A stretch of DNA of 64,000 bases from Capniomyces stellatus (taxonomy: Eukaryota; Kickxellomycota; Harpellomycetes; Harpellales; Legeriomycetaceae), in assembly GCA_001661515.1 (NCBI GenBank), contig LUVW01000032.1:62001-126000 (forward strand), read 5' to 3'. Position numbers and translations under genes: made by a program. Below the pieces are notes generated by a model. It saw only the letters and a program-made list of their open reading frames with translations. It did no database searches and was not told where the DNA came from. Positions 1-13,924 of this stretch are shown here, in pieces (the stretch's first letter is position 1; every line of letters begins with the position of its first letter).

Positions 1-267
1 CGTTGCAGATACCAAAATTTTAAAATTGAACCACCTTTAACACTTGGGCAATATGCACAATATGCAACATAACAATGTATCAATGTGGTTTTCCAGTATC
101 GAATATCAAGGAGATAATTAAAATTTGTATTTTCTTGGAGACAGTTATTTTTCCTCTATCTAAATTTATTACACTTATTATAATTTCACTAAAAAAAACA
201 AGCAAACATATATATATTTTTCAGGCTTAATATATTGACATACTACGAAAATAACAGGGTCTACTGA
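1..267. other. Sequence upstream of the first exon of the giant gene
   Basis: No coding region can be defended here. A pyrimidine-rich run ending in TTTTTCAG near 216-223 looks like a 3' splice acceptor. The reading frame of the following exon has a stop (TGA) at 265-267, so any upstream coding exon must join between about 268 and 432. The first exon of the giant gene therefore probably lies here or outside the window. Confidence 0.4.
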
Positions 268-276
268 AAACACCGA

Positions 277-3200
277 GTGTTAGTCAGAAACGTTGACCTA
301 GGATTGATTACAACGAGAGGACTATATGATACTCAAGAAGAAACTAGAAGCAACCAACTCAAAAAACATCCAAAGCACAGCAAAAACGCTCTGTTCCCAC
401 CCAAAATACAGTTAATAATAGATCATTGGAACATGAAAAAGAAAAATAGAGCAGGCGGCTTAGCAAAAAGCTATATAAAAAGCGCCGAATACAAACTCGG
501 GCTAAACCCACACGTTGAAGAATATGGTAGAATTATCGACAGGTTTGTTCCTGATAAGAAAAATCGAATAGGCAGAAAAAGGGCCGATAAGATAGATATC
601 CTGCTTAAAAAAGAGAAGAATGTACAAAAAATGTACAAAATGAGCAACAGTGTAGAATATGTAGATTTTATAAGAACAATGTACCTAAACCACGGCTTTG
701 GATCGATATTTAAACTGGACAGTAGTCTGGGGTTTGCCTGCACCAACGAAGACGTTATTAGTGTAGGTTTATCAAAAGGAGCAATTGGAAACAGTGCACT
801 AAACAAAGATTCAACAGTAATAGATATCGAAAGCCGAGGTACCACGCCACAAGTAGATGTGGGTCCTAATGTGCCAAGCGACCAAGACATTGGTCGGCAG
901 CAAAATAAAACATCACCAGGAAGTTCAGGAATCAAAGAGCTTAGCGAGCCGTCTCCTTCTTTGACAAAAAAGAACCAAGGCTCTCAGTCGGATTTAAAAA
1001 CAGAAGCTGCTCAGATTGAAGGGAGTATAGAGACGGATCCATTGAGAAGCCAGGGCCAGGATTCGAAACCCACTACATCAAACTTGGACACTAAGGCTTC
1101 AAGTACACCAGCGTATGAAGATAACATTAGGTCACATAGGGCCACCGCGTATGGCAAAAGTAAACGAGTGATTAATACTAGTGTCCTAAAAGAGGCGTCA
1201 AAGAACAATTTGGGCCACTATCTAAACAGCCCCTTTGAAGATTCTGAAGATTTTTTTTTGTACAAGATCTCAAACACCAAAAGCAGAATGAACTGCGGGT
1301 CAGATGATATGATAGTGCAGGCTTTGAATAACTTTAGGCTATCAGCATACTCAGAGGTGGTAAAAGGCAGCAAGATAGATACGCGCCCCAATAGCTTTTC
1401 GGATTTATTTGAAAATGACAACTATTTCAAGTCAAACGTAAGGGAGCTGAGAAATAATAAATTCAATAACGATTATAACAGCAATAATATCAACATAGAA
1501 AAGGCCGGGAGTAGAGGTGGTGGCATGCCAAACCCAAAAGACTCACAATTGCTGCCCACCGAAAATATGAGCTGTATGAGATCGAGAGGTAATAAACAAA
1601 TAAAGCGAATACAGTTGTATTTTAGTTTGAATAATTCTAATAAGTGCTGGAGCGGAATATAATTGGGTATAAATAAACAGGCAAATGCGTATATTAACTT
1701 GAGTTTTCTTATTTATGAAAATTAGAGTATGCTTTGAAGGACTTTAAGCAGAAAGTCCAGTCATTATTGTATGTGATTACCGACATTCTGAATGTAATTC
1801 AGTATAAGAAACCTGTTGAGAAGAGAAATTGCAATAACTATCAGTACACAGAGAATGCAAAGAAAATAGATCCGTTTTTGGCTATTTCAAAAGCTTTGGA
1901 CCAGTCTGATGGCCACCTATTTGCATACGAAACACAAAAGCTATTTTATTCTACCATGAATCTGATTATGAGCAACTGCTATGATTGCAGCGAAATTATT
2001 TTAAAAACACTTACGCTTTCAAGGCTATATCTAGAATCAACCAAGTATGACCCAAATAGCTGTGTGAGTATGATCATGTTGTATGTGAGCCATTGGGAGC
2101 TACTAATCAACAACAACATAGATCCAGATGCAATAGAAATCGATTACTTGTTCATTAGTCCGTACATTGATAAGGCGATGCGGCATTTTAGCTCGCCCGA
2201 GTCTAGAGAGCATGGCGAGTTTAAAGTTCTATTGAGTAAGCTATTCTATCTAAATGCAATTCAGTCGTACACAGACATACTACACCATAAAGCGAACAGC
2301 GTTAGCACCAATTTTAAGATTTCCAAAAGCAGCGTTGGTACATACAACTTTTTCAAAAGGGATACAATCGAGTATTTAAAATTTTTTACAGAAAAGTCTA
2401 CAGAAAAGTCTACCCAAAAACTGAGCAATGGATACGAATCTATCCAAAACATCAAAGATGCACAAGCATCCATACCAAACAGCAATATACTGATGCACGT
2501 CGAATGCGAGTACTTGAAAATAGCAAATGAAGTAGAATTTAGCAGTATTGACACCAACTTGCTGTTAAACACATGCTTTAAACGCATGCTCAAAGAAGAC
2601 TGTGGTTGGAAGACTGTTTACATGTACAAAAAGATAATATGCAGATACTTAGACAACGTGGAGCTATACCGTCAAAGATTGGATGCAGGCTTTTTTTACA
2701 CAGCATCTACAGAGTTTTTGAGTAGATTTGAAAAAGGGCAGTCAGCCGCTTTAAGTACGATATTTGAAATATACTGCAAACACATTAGGCCAGGTCGTAT
2801 CAATGACTGGAAGCTAGTTCTAAGCAGCAAAAAAAGTAAAGAAAGCAAAGAAAGTACAGAAAGCAAAGAAAACAAAAACAGAGTTTTTCTTGAGTTCGAG
2901 TTTTTGCTGCTAGCAGTGGCTAACATTCCATCAACAAGCATTTCATCTATTAGCACAAACCCAAGACTAGCGGATATAAATAATGATATCCTGGAAAAAT
3001 TCAATGATGCTGTCGAGATTTTGGACAAAGAGAGAATGGTCAACGAGTTAATAGCGCGGATGTACACAAAGCACAGCAGAGAAACAGTACTACTAATCAA
3101 CAGAAACATATATCTGAGTTTATGCAATAAAAAAAAGCAAAGCGAAAACACCAATTCTCTGTCCACAATTGCCATCGAGTCAATAGAGATACTATTCAAA

Positions 3201-6200
3201 ATAATCTCAAAGCCTAGCTTGCAAAGAAAAAACATTGACCCGCCGCTACTTAAGGTTAACCAGGTCATCAAGGCAGTATCAGAGTACAACGACTCCAAGC
3301 CAATAAAGACGTATTTAATCAAACTAGCATCGTCCAATGATATAGACTATGTAGTCAAAAATATGTTAATACTAAACCTGATCGGATACTTGATGTTAAA
3401 AAGCGAAAGCAGTGGTAAAGTAAGCGATGACAACGCAGAAGACAAAACAAAGGCACCACATCATACTAGCGATGCTGTTGACGTACCGACGAGTTCCAGC
3501 GGTGCAAACATAAGTAAAAAGTATTTGAGTGTGGATAATATTAAAATAAAAAAAGACACTAGCCAACAGATAGAGCAAAAAATGATTAACGGCAGTAACC
3601 CGGGGCGGAATGTTTTAAAGATGACTGGGTGGAGCTATTGGCTCAAATTTGAAAGCATAGCATCGTTTATCATTGTGTCTACAAAGTTTGGAATCCGAGA
3701 CAGAATTAAGCGGCTAGAGGTCAAAGACCAGGATATTGGCCATTTTGACATCGCTCTTGGCCAACTACTAATACTGTCACAGTTCTGCGAATCAGTAAAA
3801 GCGTTTAATAGCTCGTATTGTATTTCAAAGGTAAAACCGAATACGAAATTGAAATGCGATTCCCATTAGTTATCTGACATGTAACAAGGGAATTGGCATA
3901 AACATAAACATAAACATAAACATAAACATAAACATAAACATAAACATAAACATAAACATAAACATAAACACAATTGAATCGACTCAAGTATACTTAAAAC
4001 CGATGGTTTTTTTTTTTTTTTTGTGTCAATTGATGATAAACATAGGGCTGGAGAAACTTTTCCTCAATAGAAAGATATTTAAAAAACTTGATTCAAGTCT
4101 ACAAGTTGGTAGTGAGCTACTATGGTAGATCCATTTCGAATGGTGACCCTATGCCTTGTACACTTCATAGGCTGATGATGTTTACGTTTATAACGGAAAT
4201 ATTAAAGATAAGGTCGCTAAGTAGGCTGACTAAGCTAAAAAGGTGAGTGTTGTTCAATGAATATACATGATTGCAGCCGCTATTTTAAAACAAAAACATC
4301 TACACTAGCTTACGGACGTAATTTGGTCAGGAACTACTGTGTATACTTGAAACCAAAATATCAAGATATCAAAAAACAAAAAAAAACCAAAACATCTAGT
4401 ATGTTAGAAAATAGTGCAAAAAGTGTAGCAAACGCAAAAAATGTAATTGCATCAAATGGCAACAAAAATAATGGATAAAAACTTAAATGTATTTAAATAG
4501 CATGAAACCAGTAGTTGTAAGTATAGTGAACGAAATGGAGAGGCTAAACAATATCCCAAAGTTGAGTAAAAAGGACATTGACCAGAGTGTAAAGCTATTT
4601 TCAACGTTTGTAAAAAGAATCGAGATTGTTAGATCGAAGGTAGAGAGTATATTTATGATAAAGAAGAAGGCTGAGAGTTTGTTGGATAAGGCAGGGATAA
4701 GCTATTCAAAGAAAAAAAGTGCGGATGTATGTGTATCGCATAAGAAAAGTGTTTTGCAATGGATAAGAGATAGTGGGCTACTGGATTATAAAACATGGTA
4801 TTTGGGCGATTGTCTTAAAGCCAAGGTCAAAGGCAATAGTATCAATTCCAAAGACGGATTTAATTATAGCCAGCTGGAGGACGCACTGTTAAACGAGTAT
4901 ATCTACATAGTTTTCAAATATAACGCTATGGTTCCTGTAAACAAGATGGTGAAAGTTATAAACTATGTCAATATAAACTTGATATCTAAGCAAAGCGAAG
5001 TAAACTATTTGCCGATCCAACTTGGGCTATTGATGGTATACGAAAACAAAACAGCGTATAACAGCACTTCGTTTTATTTGGACGATATCAAAATGTAAGT
5101 TGCGACTGTATTACTAGCTATAGATTTGGTGTATATAGACAACGAATGGCAAATGAATTAAAGTAAATTCAAGAAAAAAAATGTAGAAAAAAAAATAGAG
5201 ATAGAGATAGAGATAGAGATAGATACAGATATAGATACAGATATAGATACAGATATAGAGTATATAAAACCAAACAATACATTAAAATAAACCAAAATAC
5301 ATTTAAATAAACTTAATTTTATTTTAATTTCATGTAGAGGGAGCGTAGAGAAGGTTGTTAGTTTAGGGAGAACAGTTGTTAGCTATGCAGATGTATTGGA
5401 AGTGTATTTTTCAGATGGATGCGACTTGGTTATGAATAGACTGAAAAGTTTGAAAAAAAATCTTGCGAAAAGCAAGATGATGGATATTTACCCAGAGTTA
5501 TCATTCAGATCACACCAGATCAGGGTGTATAAAAACTTGAATGAGACGGTGCTGGAGTCTTTTGAGATTTGTGATGAAAGTAAAGTGAAGTTTTTGGACT
5601 TTTTGAATCAACTGGGGTTAAACAAGGCCGAAAAAGAGAGCGAGTTGAACACAAACAAGCTAACCAGAAACAACATAATCACATTTACAAAAATATCGCC
5701 ATTTGAGCTATTGAATATCGATGACTACTATAGCTCGTCGTATTTTAACTTTGACTCCGATTCGGAGCTATTTGAAACCAGAAAAATGTACCATGTGTCA
5801 GAAAAAGTGAGAACATTGATATACGATATGAAGTTTTACAAGTTTAAGGATGCTTTAAAAAGAGGCGAGCTGAGGATATTGGACAGCAGTAGAGATGCTG
5901 TATACGATTATGTAGAGAGAGTTAAAAGCATGATAGGGTTTGCTGTTAGGGAAGTGTCGGTGCTTTTGCTAAAGCCGTGGTCGTTGATGGACCAAGAGGA
6001 GATTAATAACAACTTTTTGAATTCGTTTGGGATGATAAGATTCAACGAGATACCGTACGAGTTTGGGCATTTGACTTGCGAGCAAATATTTTCGTATTTT
6101 TCAGATGAAACTAGTTTGACAAAAGTGTACGGAACTGACGACGCTGATTTAAACTGCAGCCTCACGTTTTACTACATTCCGATAATAAGTGAGTATGGCA

Positions 6201-9200
6201 AGCTGGAGATGTTTTCAACAAAGTACCTATCGCAAAGCAGCATTAGTAAGCTGATACTGTTTGAGGAGTCGCCAATGCCTATGTTTAACAGCGGCTGGTA
6301 TGTGAACAAAGAGCTAAAGACTTACGACGAAAAGTTCAACAGGCTTATTAAAAAGTTTATGAAAAAGTCGTTGAACAAGTTTGGATTTATGAACTTGGAC
6401 TTTCTGTCTCATTGCCGAAGAGGCGTTGAGCCAATGACATATCTCTATTTTTTCAACATGTACTCCAAGCTGGTTGTGCACAAGGAGCTGGTTTCAAATT
6501 TAAAGATAAGCGACAAGTATCTGGTTTTAACAATCGAGCAGCTGAACACAGACCCCCTGTTTCTTTCATACAAAAAAAAGATAGAAAAGAAAAACTCAAA
6601 AAATGGCGATCCGTATGTAGGAATCAAGCTGTACAAGCAGCACAGGGTATACAAAATAGACTATTACATGTTGATAGGATCAGAGTACTTGCTTAACATA
6701 GATCCTGGGTCGCTTGAGGATATAGATGCGGAGGCTTATCTGCCCGGATTTAGAGGATGCTTTGCTCAAGTTTTGCGCCATGTTGACGGCGTCAACTTGT
6801 TTTTGTGTGTGAAACTGGCTAGGTCTAGGCTTGAGTTCTTGGAGTCAGTAATTATGTATCCTTATTCAATATCAGAAACAAACAGGATACTGCTGATTCT
6901 CTTGGCAAACATCGGGTCCTGTTTAATCAAGTACCACACATTATCTTTAGATATATTCGAACAGTGTATGTACTTGTTTGCCTTGCTGACGACCAGATTT
7001 AAAATAGTCCTAGCATACAACAAGCTGTACTCTGTAATATGTCCAATCATATTTAGAGTGTACTGCGAAACAGAGATAGTTCTGCGATCTGGAGTATTGC
7101 ATTCACAAAAAAACCCAAAAAAAGAAAAGCTTGCTTTGCTCAAAAAAAAGAAAATTGTCGAGTTTATCTGGTCGTATTTTTACAGAGAAAACAACACAGA
7201 TTTCATATTTCAGATGCTGTCATCACTATGTCCGGTTATCATCAGGGGGTACGAGTCCTTGCATCCCAACGCGGAGCTGGTAAAGGACTGTTTTTTTGGG
7301 CTGGCATTAAGTCTCGAAAAAATAAACATTCTTGGAGTAAGCGACTTTGCCAGCAGAGTAATCCAAGGAGTGTACAAAATTGTCAAAAACATCATCACAG
7401 TAAACTTTTCTTTCAAAAACTCTGCGCTGTTTAACACCATCAGGAGCGAAAACATACAGCTGGTAGAAACTACGCTGAATCTGAGCTTTGCTACTCTGGA
7501 AAAGGGAACAACAAAGCAAGACGAGCTTCCTGAGCCAGAAACAAGCAACAGCACGAGTCTGAGCAGCTGGCTGAGCATGCTCCCAGAGTATACACATAGA
7601 ATGTCCAACGACTTTGAAGCTGCAATTAAAACAAACAAAAACATATTCATGATCAACGAAGTTCTGAAACTGATAGTAACAATAATTTTTGTAAACACGG
7701 ATTCAAACATATCGCATGAGTTTATGTATCTCTTGGACAAAATGGTACCCAATATTTTGAACTGTACGAACGTAAATGATGCATACAAGACCAGCTTGTT
7801 TGAGACGTTTTCCTACGCTTCCCTGCTGTTCATTCGGTCAAAACACCGTTTGGCATATGGACTTTTGGCCTTTGCCAAAAATATCTTTGTGTCAGAAAGT
7901 CTTCCGTTCAAAAAACAGAGCGACTACTACCAAAAGTACTTTTCTAGCCAGAAAGGCAAGGTTGAAAGATTTGCAATAAATAGAATTGTGCCAGAGTCAA
8001 AGATGATACACGATGATATACACTTTAGAGTGATATCAATTATCAGCAAGTATGCCGATGGCAACGGAAAGTTGTCAAAGAACATGATAAATCACTTGGA
8101 TTTGATTTCATGTTTGGCGATTCAGCTCCAGACCGGCAAAAAAAATGTGCACAGCATTAAAGGGATTATTAGCATTTTGGTGAATGCAGTTAAAGGCTCA
8201 AAGTCTAAAAAACAAGCCAAGGCGAATTTCGAAAAAATGAGCCGTATTTACATCTGCATAATCCAATCAAGACTGTTTAATACCGAGCTATACATGGTGT
8301 TGGATAGCTTATCCGAAATATTCGACAGCAGCTTTTTGCGGGAGATGTTTGACAAAATTGGTGTAGACCTGTACACGTTTTCTAAAACAGTACTTGTAGC
8401 AACATTTAATCTTTTAAAATACCTGAACGAGCCCCGGAGTTTGGGGAATAACGCTTTCAAAACACATAGGTCCAGAATATCAAAGTCGGAAAGCAGGCTG
8501 CTGTCGCATCTACTGATCTATGAAAATGACTTGGAGTTGATGAAGCAGAGATTAAAGAAAAAAATTACGAATTTGACCGGAATTGGTACCAGTCTGCAAA
8601 TCTCAAACACATTTAACTCGAACTTTGGAAACTCAAAATCAGTGTTGAATGCTAGCAATGATAGCATTGGGTTTGAACATGGCTTAGGCGGCACAAGTAG
8701 TTTTATGTCGAGAAGCGGAAGAGGAAGTACAGCGGTAAGCGTGGGCAAAAAAGAAAACAAATCAAGCAGTGGTCAACCAAACACAATCACAAACACCAAT
8801 ACAAATACAAACACAATAACAAACAACAATACAAATACAATTAACGAAAACCATGATGCATTCTTATTCAATGAGGAGGAACTTCTGGGGACAAACAAAG
8901 ACTTGGCTAGCAACATTGAAGGCAAGCCACTAAGTTCAGTACTATATTTGAAGAAACATGGGCCCCCAAATTTGATTAGCTCGCTCATTTTAGTGCCTCT
9001 GTCCATAAACATGCTTGATAAAAGCGCAATGAGTTTGGACAAAAGAAATTACAACTTTAACTCTGCTTGGACTCAATTGCTGGCTCTTATAAGCTTGCCA
9101 TCATCAACTGGCAGATACTATGCAAATATGGTCAACTTGCCATTGGACTATTTCAGTAATGTGATCTACAAAGTAGAAGATAGTTTAGAAATTGAGCAAA

Positions 9201-12200
9201 GCGATCAAGTCGGTGATAGCCTCAAGAGACTGAAAGATTTTGTAGAGAAAAATCAGCAGGACTTTGTATCGGATTGGGCGTTGCCAACTGTGTCAAAGAA
9301 TAGCTCAAAATGGCTTGGTTATGCATTTACGTCGCTCAAAGCCTTCTTAACCTCTGCAAATATACGCCTGCAAAGCTTGGAAGGCAGCAGAAATCACGCC
9401 GGTTCAAAACAAGCCAGCAGAGAGTATTTCTTGTGCGAGTGTGGCATGGACTTGATTCAGTTTGCTGTGAACTATACTGTTATGCTTTTTAGGTACTCCT
9501 TTCCAATCAGCGAGTCGTTCAACTATGACTGCCTAAACAGCAATACATACTTTGTTCAAGAAAATGGTGCAGAGCCGTTTAACCCCGATTTAAATTATTT
9601 GAAAAAGCAGCTTCAGATATTTGGAAATAAGGCAAAAGAAAATGGCATCTGTAAATGCGCATCAGGTCCAAATAGGGACGAAGCTGCCTTAAAAAGTACC
9701 ATGAGACCCTATTTATTTAAATCAAAAAACCACCATAAGCCAAAGGGGATGTCGAATAATGACACACTTGAAGGGTTTCCCGAATACTCGTCTGAAAGTC
9801 CGGAGTTTAAAACAATGGACGAAGCAGGAGGTACACTTCCACAAAACACAGCAACGTACGGCAAGCTTAACAAAGAAAACAGCAGTAAAAGGCTTTCCAA
9901 CATGTCGGATTTTAGAAAGATTTCGGTAATTTCAAGCGCCTCAACCAAATTTGACTCAAATCCTTCAATATATTTAGACGTTGAAAGCAACAGAGCTGAC
10001 GCCGACAACACACGTCAGCACACCAAAAAGAAATATATCAGCGATTTAGTAAACTCCATTCCAACTTTTGATAGCTCGTTGAACTTAATGAGCATTCCAT
10101 GTTACGATGACGCCAACACGCTGTTTTCTACAAAACTCAATCCTGTTTTGAACTCTTTGGGCGAAGGGTTGCTCTGCTTAGGGGATGGAATAAATGTTCC
10201 GTTCAAGCCACTGGACTACACACTATGGACATTTTTGGAGTTTGTTGTTGTGTACCTCCCAACTGGGTATTTTGTTGATATACCAATCAGCCTGCACAAC
10301 GAAATAAAGTTGCACTTGGATCGAGTCTCGGATTTCATTGACTTTATGGACTTTATAAATGCCTTTGGTGTTTTGCCCAACTTTGACAATATAAAAAACA
10401 AATCTACGGTGCTGTCCAAAGATTCAAGCCCCAAAATCAGCAGCCATAAAAAAATCGAAAAAACATTCGGGAATTTCATTAACACTAAAGGAATTTTAAA
10501 CACCACAGCAGATTATAAAAAGTCAATCAGGCTAAAGCTAGACAAGTTTGTTAAAAAGGGATCAAGAATGGAGAAGCTCCACGGCACAGATATCACAGCT
10601 GATTACAGTGGTCGACCAGCTAAATCTAAAGACAGCAATGTGTTGACTATGAGGAACAAACAATTAGATGACAACTTTTTGAACTATGATGGATTTAATG
10701 AGAACGAAGACCATTTGGAAATTGGCAATACCTTTTTTAACAATGAAACAGAGCCAACATACCTGAAAAACAACAGATACGATACAAACCACTCTGTCAA
10801 ATCCAGCCGCATACCAAGTCTACCCAGCAGTAGTAATAATCAAAAAATGTCTAAATCTCCAACAAAAACTGGCCTAAACATTAGCATACCAAAGATCGTG
10901 TTTAGCTTTGACGGAAATGACGACGTCGAGTCTATATCAAGCAAAAGCAGCAAGCTGTACCATCAACCACCAAGCATAAATATACATACAGATCCAGACG
11001 TAGAACCCGTTGTCAGCCCGAGCAGTGGGAAAGTGGGTGATACGGTAGTGCCAAACAGGAGCGAAGATATGGATCAAGGCGTAGATCAGGGAATAGGTGT
11101 AGGTAATGGAGACTATGTATACAAGGACCGAGGGCTGAGCGCCACTAATTTCTTTTCTGACAACGGTTCAAATAACCTCGCTAAGGTTGAAGGCAGTAGA
11201 TCAGATAGAAGCGGAAACTCGATATTAATAGATAATAAAGTGCGGCCTTCGATTTCAATATCAGCTTCTACTGTGTCCATCTCTTCAGAACTGTCCAATG
11301 ACAATAGAAAAGTTTTTACGGCTTCCTCAGTTTACTCTAAATACAGTGCTGTCGGCTCAACTCGGTCGAGCTATATGGGCCAGGATGGCAGCGAATTTAT
11401 TCTTTCAAACAAATGCAATTCTAGTACCAGAATTGTTAAAAGCAAAAGCAGTATTGGTTTGTGTGGAACGTTAGGCCAAAATGAAAAGGAGTTTGGGTAT
11501 ATAATGTCGAGAATTAGACGGTCAAAGTCGGAACTCACATTGTACAAAAGTGAAAGAGAATTGTCGGTCAGCGAGGATACAAGCCCAAGTAGGAGCGTTC
11601 ACAATGTTATGATCAACGGACCTGCTGGTGGTAAAATGTTATGCGATGACGATACAAACCTCAGGGACCAATGGCGTGGAAAAGACCAAACCACCCAATC
11701 AATCACGTTCGGAGTTCCAAGCAACATCAACAGTAAGAGAATAAGGCTATGCTTAAGGCAGAACTACAGGGCTGTGCCAGTAGATCTCATCGAAGACTAT
11801 AGCGAGTCTGAAAGCGATAATATAAGCGATGAGTTTCTTAGCATCAATGACTCACAAGAAATGCTTTCCGGCAGAAATAGCGCCAGTAATATGTCCGTTG
11901 ATAAAGCTAGAAGTAGCATTTACTCATTTAAAAGCGTTGACTCTCAGCCAAGATTGCGCTCTAAAATCAGCAAAGTTTCGTTTAATTTAAGTAGTAAGCC
12001 TAAAAAAAGCATTAATTACAAGGGCTCTTCCAGGTTCTTAAAACTAGGAGATGCTGGAAATGATGTTAGTGACAGTAGTTACAGCGAGAACACTGACGAC
12101 GATGGCGATGTGCCAACTGACAAAAGTTGTGAGGATAAGAGTGGCAGAATCAGCGATGGCAGCTATGATTCTGGCAAGGAGTCACCAACCGAGAACGAAG

Positions 12201-13024
12201 GACAACATGAAAAAGACCAATTGAATGGTGAGCCGACATTTGTAAATAACATGGTTCTGCAGATTTCAAAGTTCACAAGGAAAATCAGCATGTTGTCCAA
12301 CTTCCCAACAAGGCGTCATGACTCGCCAGAACAGTACACACCACCACTCGCTCCCATCCCACCGCGCATAACCAAAGCAAAAAACTTCACTTTAGCAGGA
12401 AATAAAAATCCAAGTGTATTAGACTTTAGAAAAGTGCCAAAGTCTGAAAATAAGCATTTAGATATCAACGACGGGTTATTGCCAAGAAAAACGTACTGCG
12501 ACATTGAGAATATTAGCTATATTGCTCAGTTATATATCCACATGGACAAAACATGCTTTGAGGAAATGGTCCGGGCAATGCGAGTAGTCAAGGAGACGCT
12601 GGAACCCACCATTGTCACAGAAAACAGCGACTTCAGCCCATTTACCAGCGACATTGATGTTAGCATGGGGTCTACCAAAAGCGCTGGTGGCCCCAGCGCC
12701 AATGTATCGAATCTGTACCGAGGAAAAACAAAGGTTCGAAAACATGATAAAGATGTTTTAGAAGACGGGCAGTACAGTAGTTCAGATTATAGCGATGAAC
12801 TGATCTCCCCGTTTAAACAGTACTTGAAGAGCAATGTAGCAAAAAGCAAACCCGTGTTTGGAATCATGTTCACAAAACATCAGGACGACTTGCCAGATTA
12901 TATTACTAAGAGCGTCGCTCCATTACAAACCACAAAAAAGATACTGTTCAACGCCAAAATTTTATCTTACTTGTATCTAAAGTTATGGATAGAACATTAT
13001 AACATTGGTAGATTCAGTGTTTAA
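277..13024 (+). CDS. Giant multi-exon protein of unknown function (5' end not located)
   Basis: Five exons can be joined in one frame: about 277-1588, 1726-3830, 4046-4242, 4501-5094 and 5338-13024. Each junction has a GT..AG pair and matching phases (1, 0, 2, 2), giving about 3,964 residues. No ATG lies near the start of the first exon (first in-frame Met is at 433), so an upstream exon is likely. The protein is mostly alpha-helical in character. A well-ordered region of hydrophobic helices, about the first 1,050 residues encoded by the last exon, suggests an armadillo/HEAT-like scaffold. It is followed by a long Ser/Asn-rich, probably disordered part (about 8.6-12.4 kb) and a short ordered end. 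No catalytic motif or signal peptide was seen. Very large fungal scaffolds such as UNC80-like or Furry-like proteins were considered, but no diagnostic motif was recognised, so no name is given. Confidence 0.75.
3831..4045 (+). other. Intron of the giant gene with a hexamer repeat and poly-T tract
   Basis: The donor GTAAAA follows a phase-0 codon at 3830 and the acceptor ACATAG ends at 4045. The reading frame resumes in phase 0 as GWRNFSSIERYL. The intron carries a CATAAA repeat array at about 3897-3970 and a run of T at 4006-4022 that can serve as the polypyrimidine tract. Confidence 0.7.
3897..3970. repeat. CATAAA hexanucleotide array, about 12 copies
   Basis: Uninterrupted AACATA/CATAAA units fill this stretch, all inside an intron of the giant gene. 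The unit is unlike the common telomeric TTAGGG. On the minus strand it creates an artefactual VYVYVY reading frame. Confidence 0.95.
5199..5260. repeat. GATA-type microsatellite in an intron
   Basis: Repeats of AGAGAT pass into alternating GATACA/GATATA units. They lie in the intron between 5095 and 5337 of the giant gene, whose donor is GTAAGT and acceptor TGTAG. Confidence 0.85.
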
Positions 13025-13328
13025 ATAGTTTTATTATGAACAGTTTATACAAGTAAATTAATTAATTAAACATTTAGAAGAAAAAAAAAGAAAAAAACTT
13101 TACAAAAAATCAAAGTCTTGAAGTGACGCTAACTTTTCTTCTACACACACCCCGTATTCCCATATTCTCTTTACTTCTCTTTCTTACTTGTTTTCCTTAG
13201 TCCTCTTACTTTCCGTGTTTTCGTTGTTTTCCTCACTTTGCTCACTTTCTCCACTTGCTTTGCTCACTTTTCTTGTTTTGTTTTAAGATTAGTTGTAAAA
13301 ATGTAAAGCGGCACTAACGCCAAGTGTA
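13025..13328. other. Convergent 3' region, CT-rich
   Basis: This lies between the stop codons of the giant gene (plus) and the DUF2462 gene (minus). It begins AT-rich, with A runs at 13079-13097, then becomes pyrimidine-rich with recurring CTCACTT words at about 13190-13275. No gene is seen. Confidence 0.5.
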
Positions 13329-13924
13329 TTATTTTTTGAGCTTCTTGTTTTTCAGATCTTTATTCCCTAAAACAGCCATAGGTTTCAGCACCGTCAACTT
13401 TCCAACTGAGCTAGCTTTGGCTGCCATAGACTTTTCAAGATTCTGTGTTTGAGACGCAGCCAGTTTCCTGTCCAGTTGAACCTTTTTAACCATCAGCGAT
13501 TTCTTTGGCTTAATTGTCATCTTACCAACCTTGCCTATTCAAGCATACACATATTATTATTTTTTTAAATTATTTATTCCATTGTTATTATTATTATCTG
13601 GTAAACCCAATTCAATGCACTACTAATGGTGCATTAATACCAAACACCAAACATCGATATATAATTAGTGCTTTTCAAAGTAAAATAGCGATCGGGTCGA
13701 TAAAAGTTCGATTTTGGATTGATTTAAGGATCTTCCAAGACCAATTGTCGAATTCCCTTATATACTGGGATTCAGGCTAATGGAGAAACCAACTGACAAT
13801 ACAGTAAAAGTTGCAAACACATCGTTTTCTAATTGAGAACTACTCGCTAACCTTTTTGTGTCCCACTTTTGGTTTTATTCAACGAGCCTTTGGCCTTTGT
13901 TTTCATTTTGTTTCCTTGAGCCAT
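13329..13924 (-). CDS. UPF0390 / DUF2462 family small basic protein
   Basis: Two exons on the minus strand, 13924-13852 and 13534-13329, join in phase 1 (donor GTTAGC, acceptor AATAG) to give 92 residues. The N-terminus MAQGNKMKTKAKGSLNKTKS and the following MTIKPKKSLMVKKVQLDRKL match the DUF2462 pattern: MAQG, a Lys/Ser-rich stretch, an xIxPKK motif, then a basic helix ending in KASS. The animal member is the Leydig cell tumour 10 kDa homologue (human C19orf53). Members are small, highly basic and thought to be nuclear or nucleolar; the molecular role is poorly known. The first exon is too short to be found without splicing. The family call rests on motif order recalled from known members. 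Confidence 0.8.

Noticed and set aside
3897..3970. Telomere-like repeat
   Set aside because: The unit CATAAA has no G-rich strand and lies inside a gene; no telomeric TTAGGG-type arrays were seen.
3805..3987. Minus-strand open frame with VYVYVYVYVY repeats
   Set aside because: It is a translation of the CATAAA array in an intron, not a protein.
5338..13024. Naming the giant protein UNC80 or Furry
   Set aside because: Size and helical nature fit, but no diagnostic motif was recognised; left unnamed.
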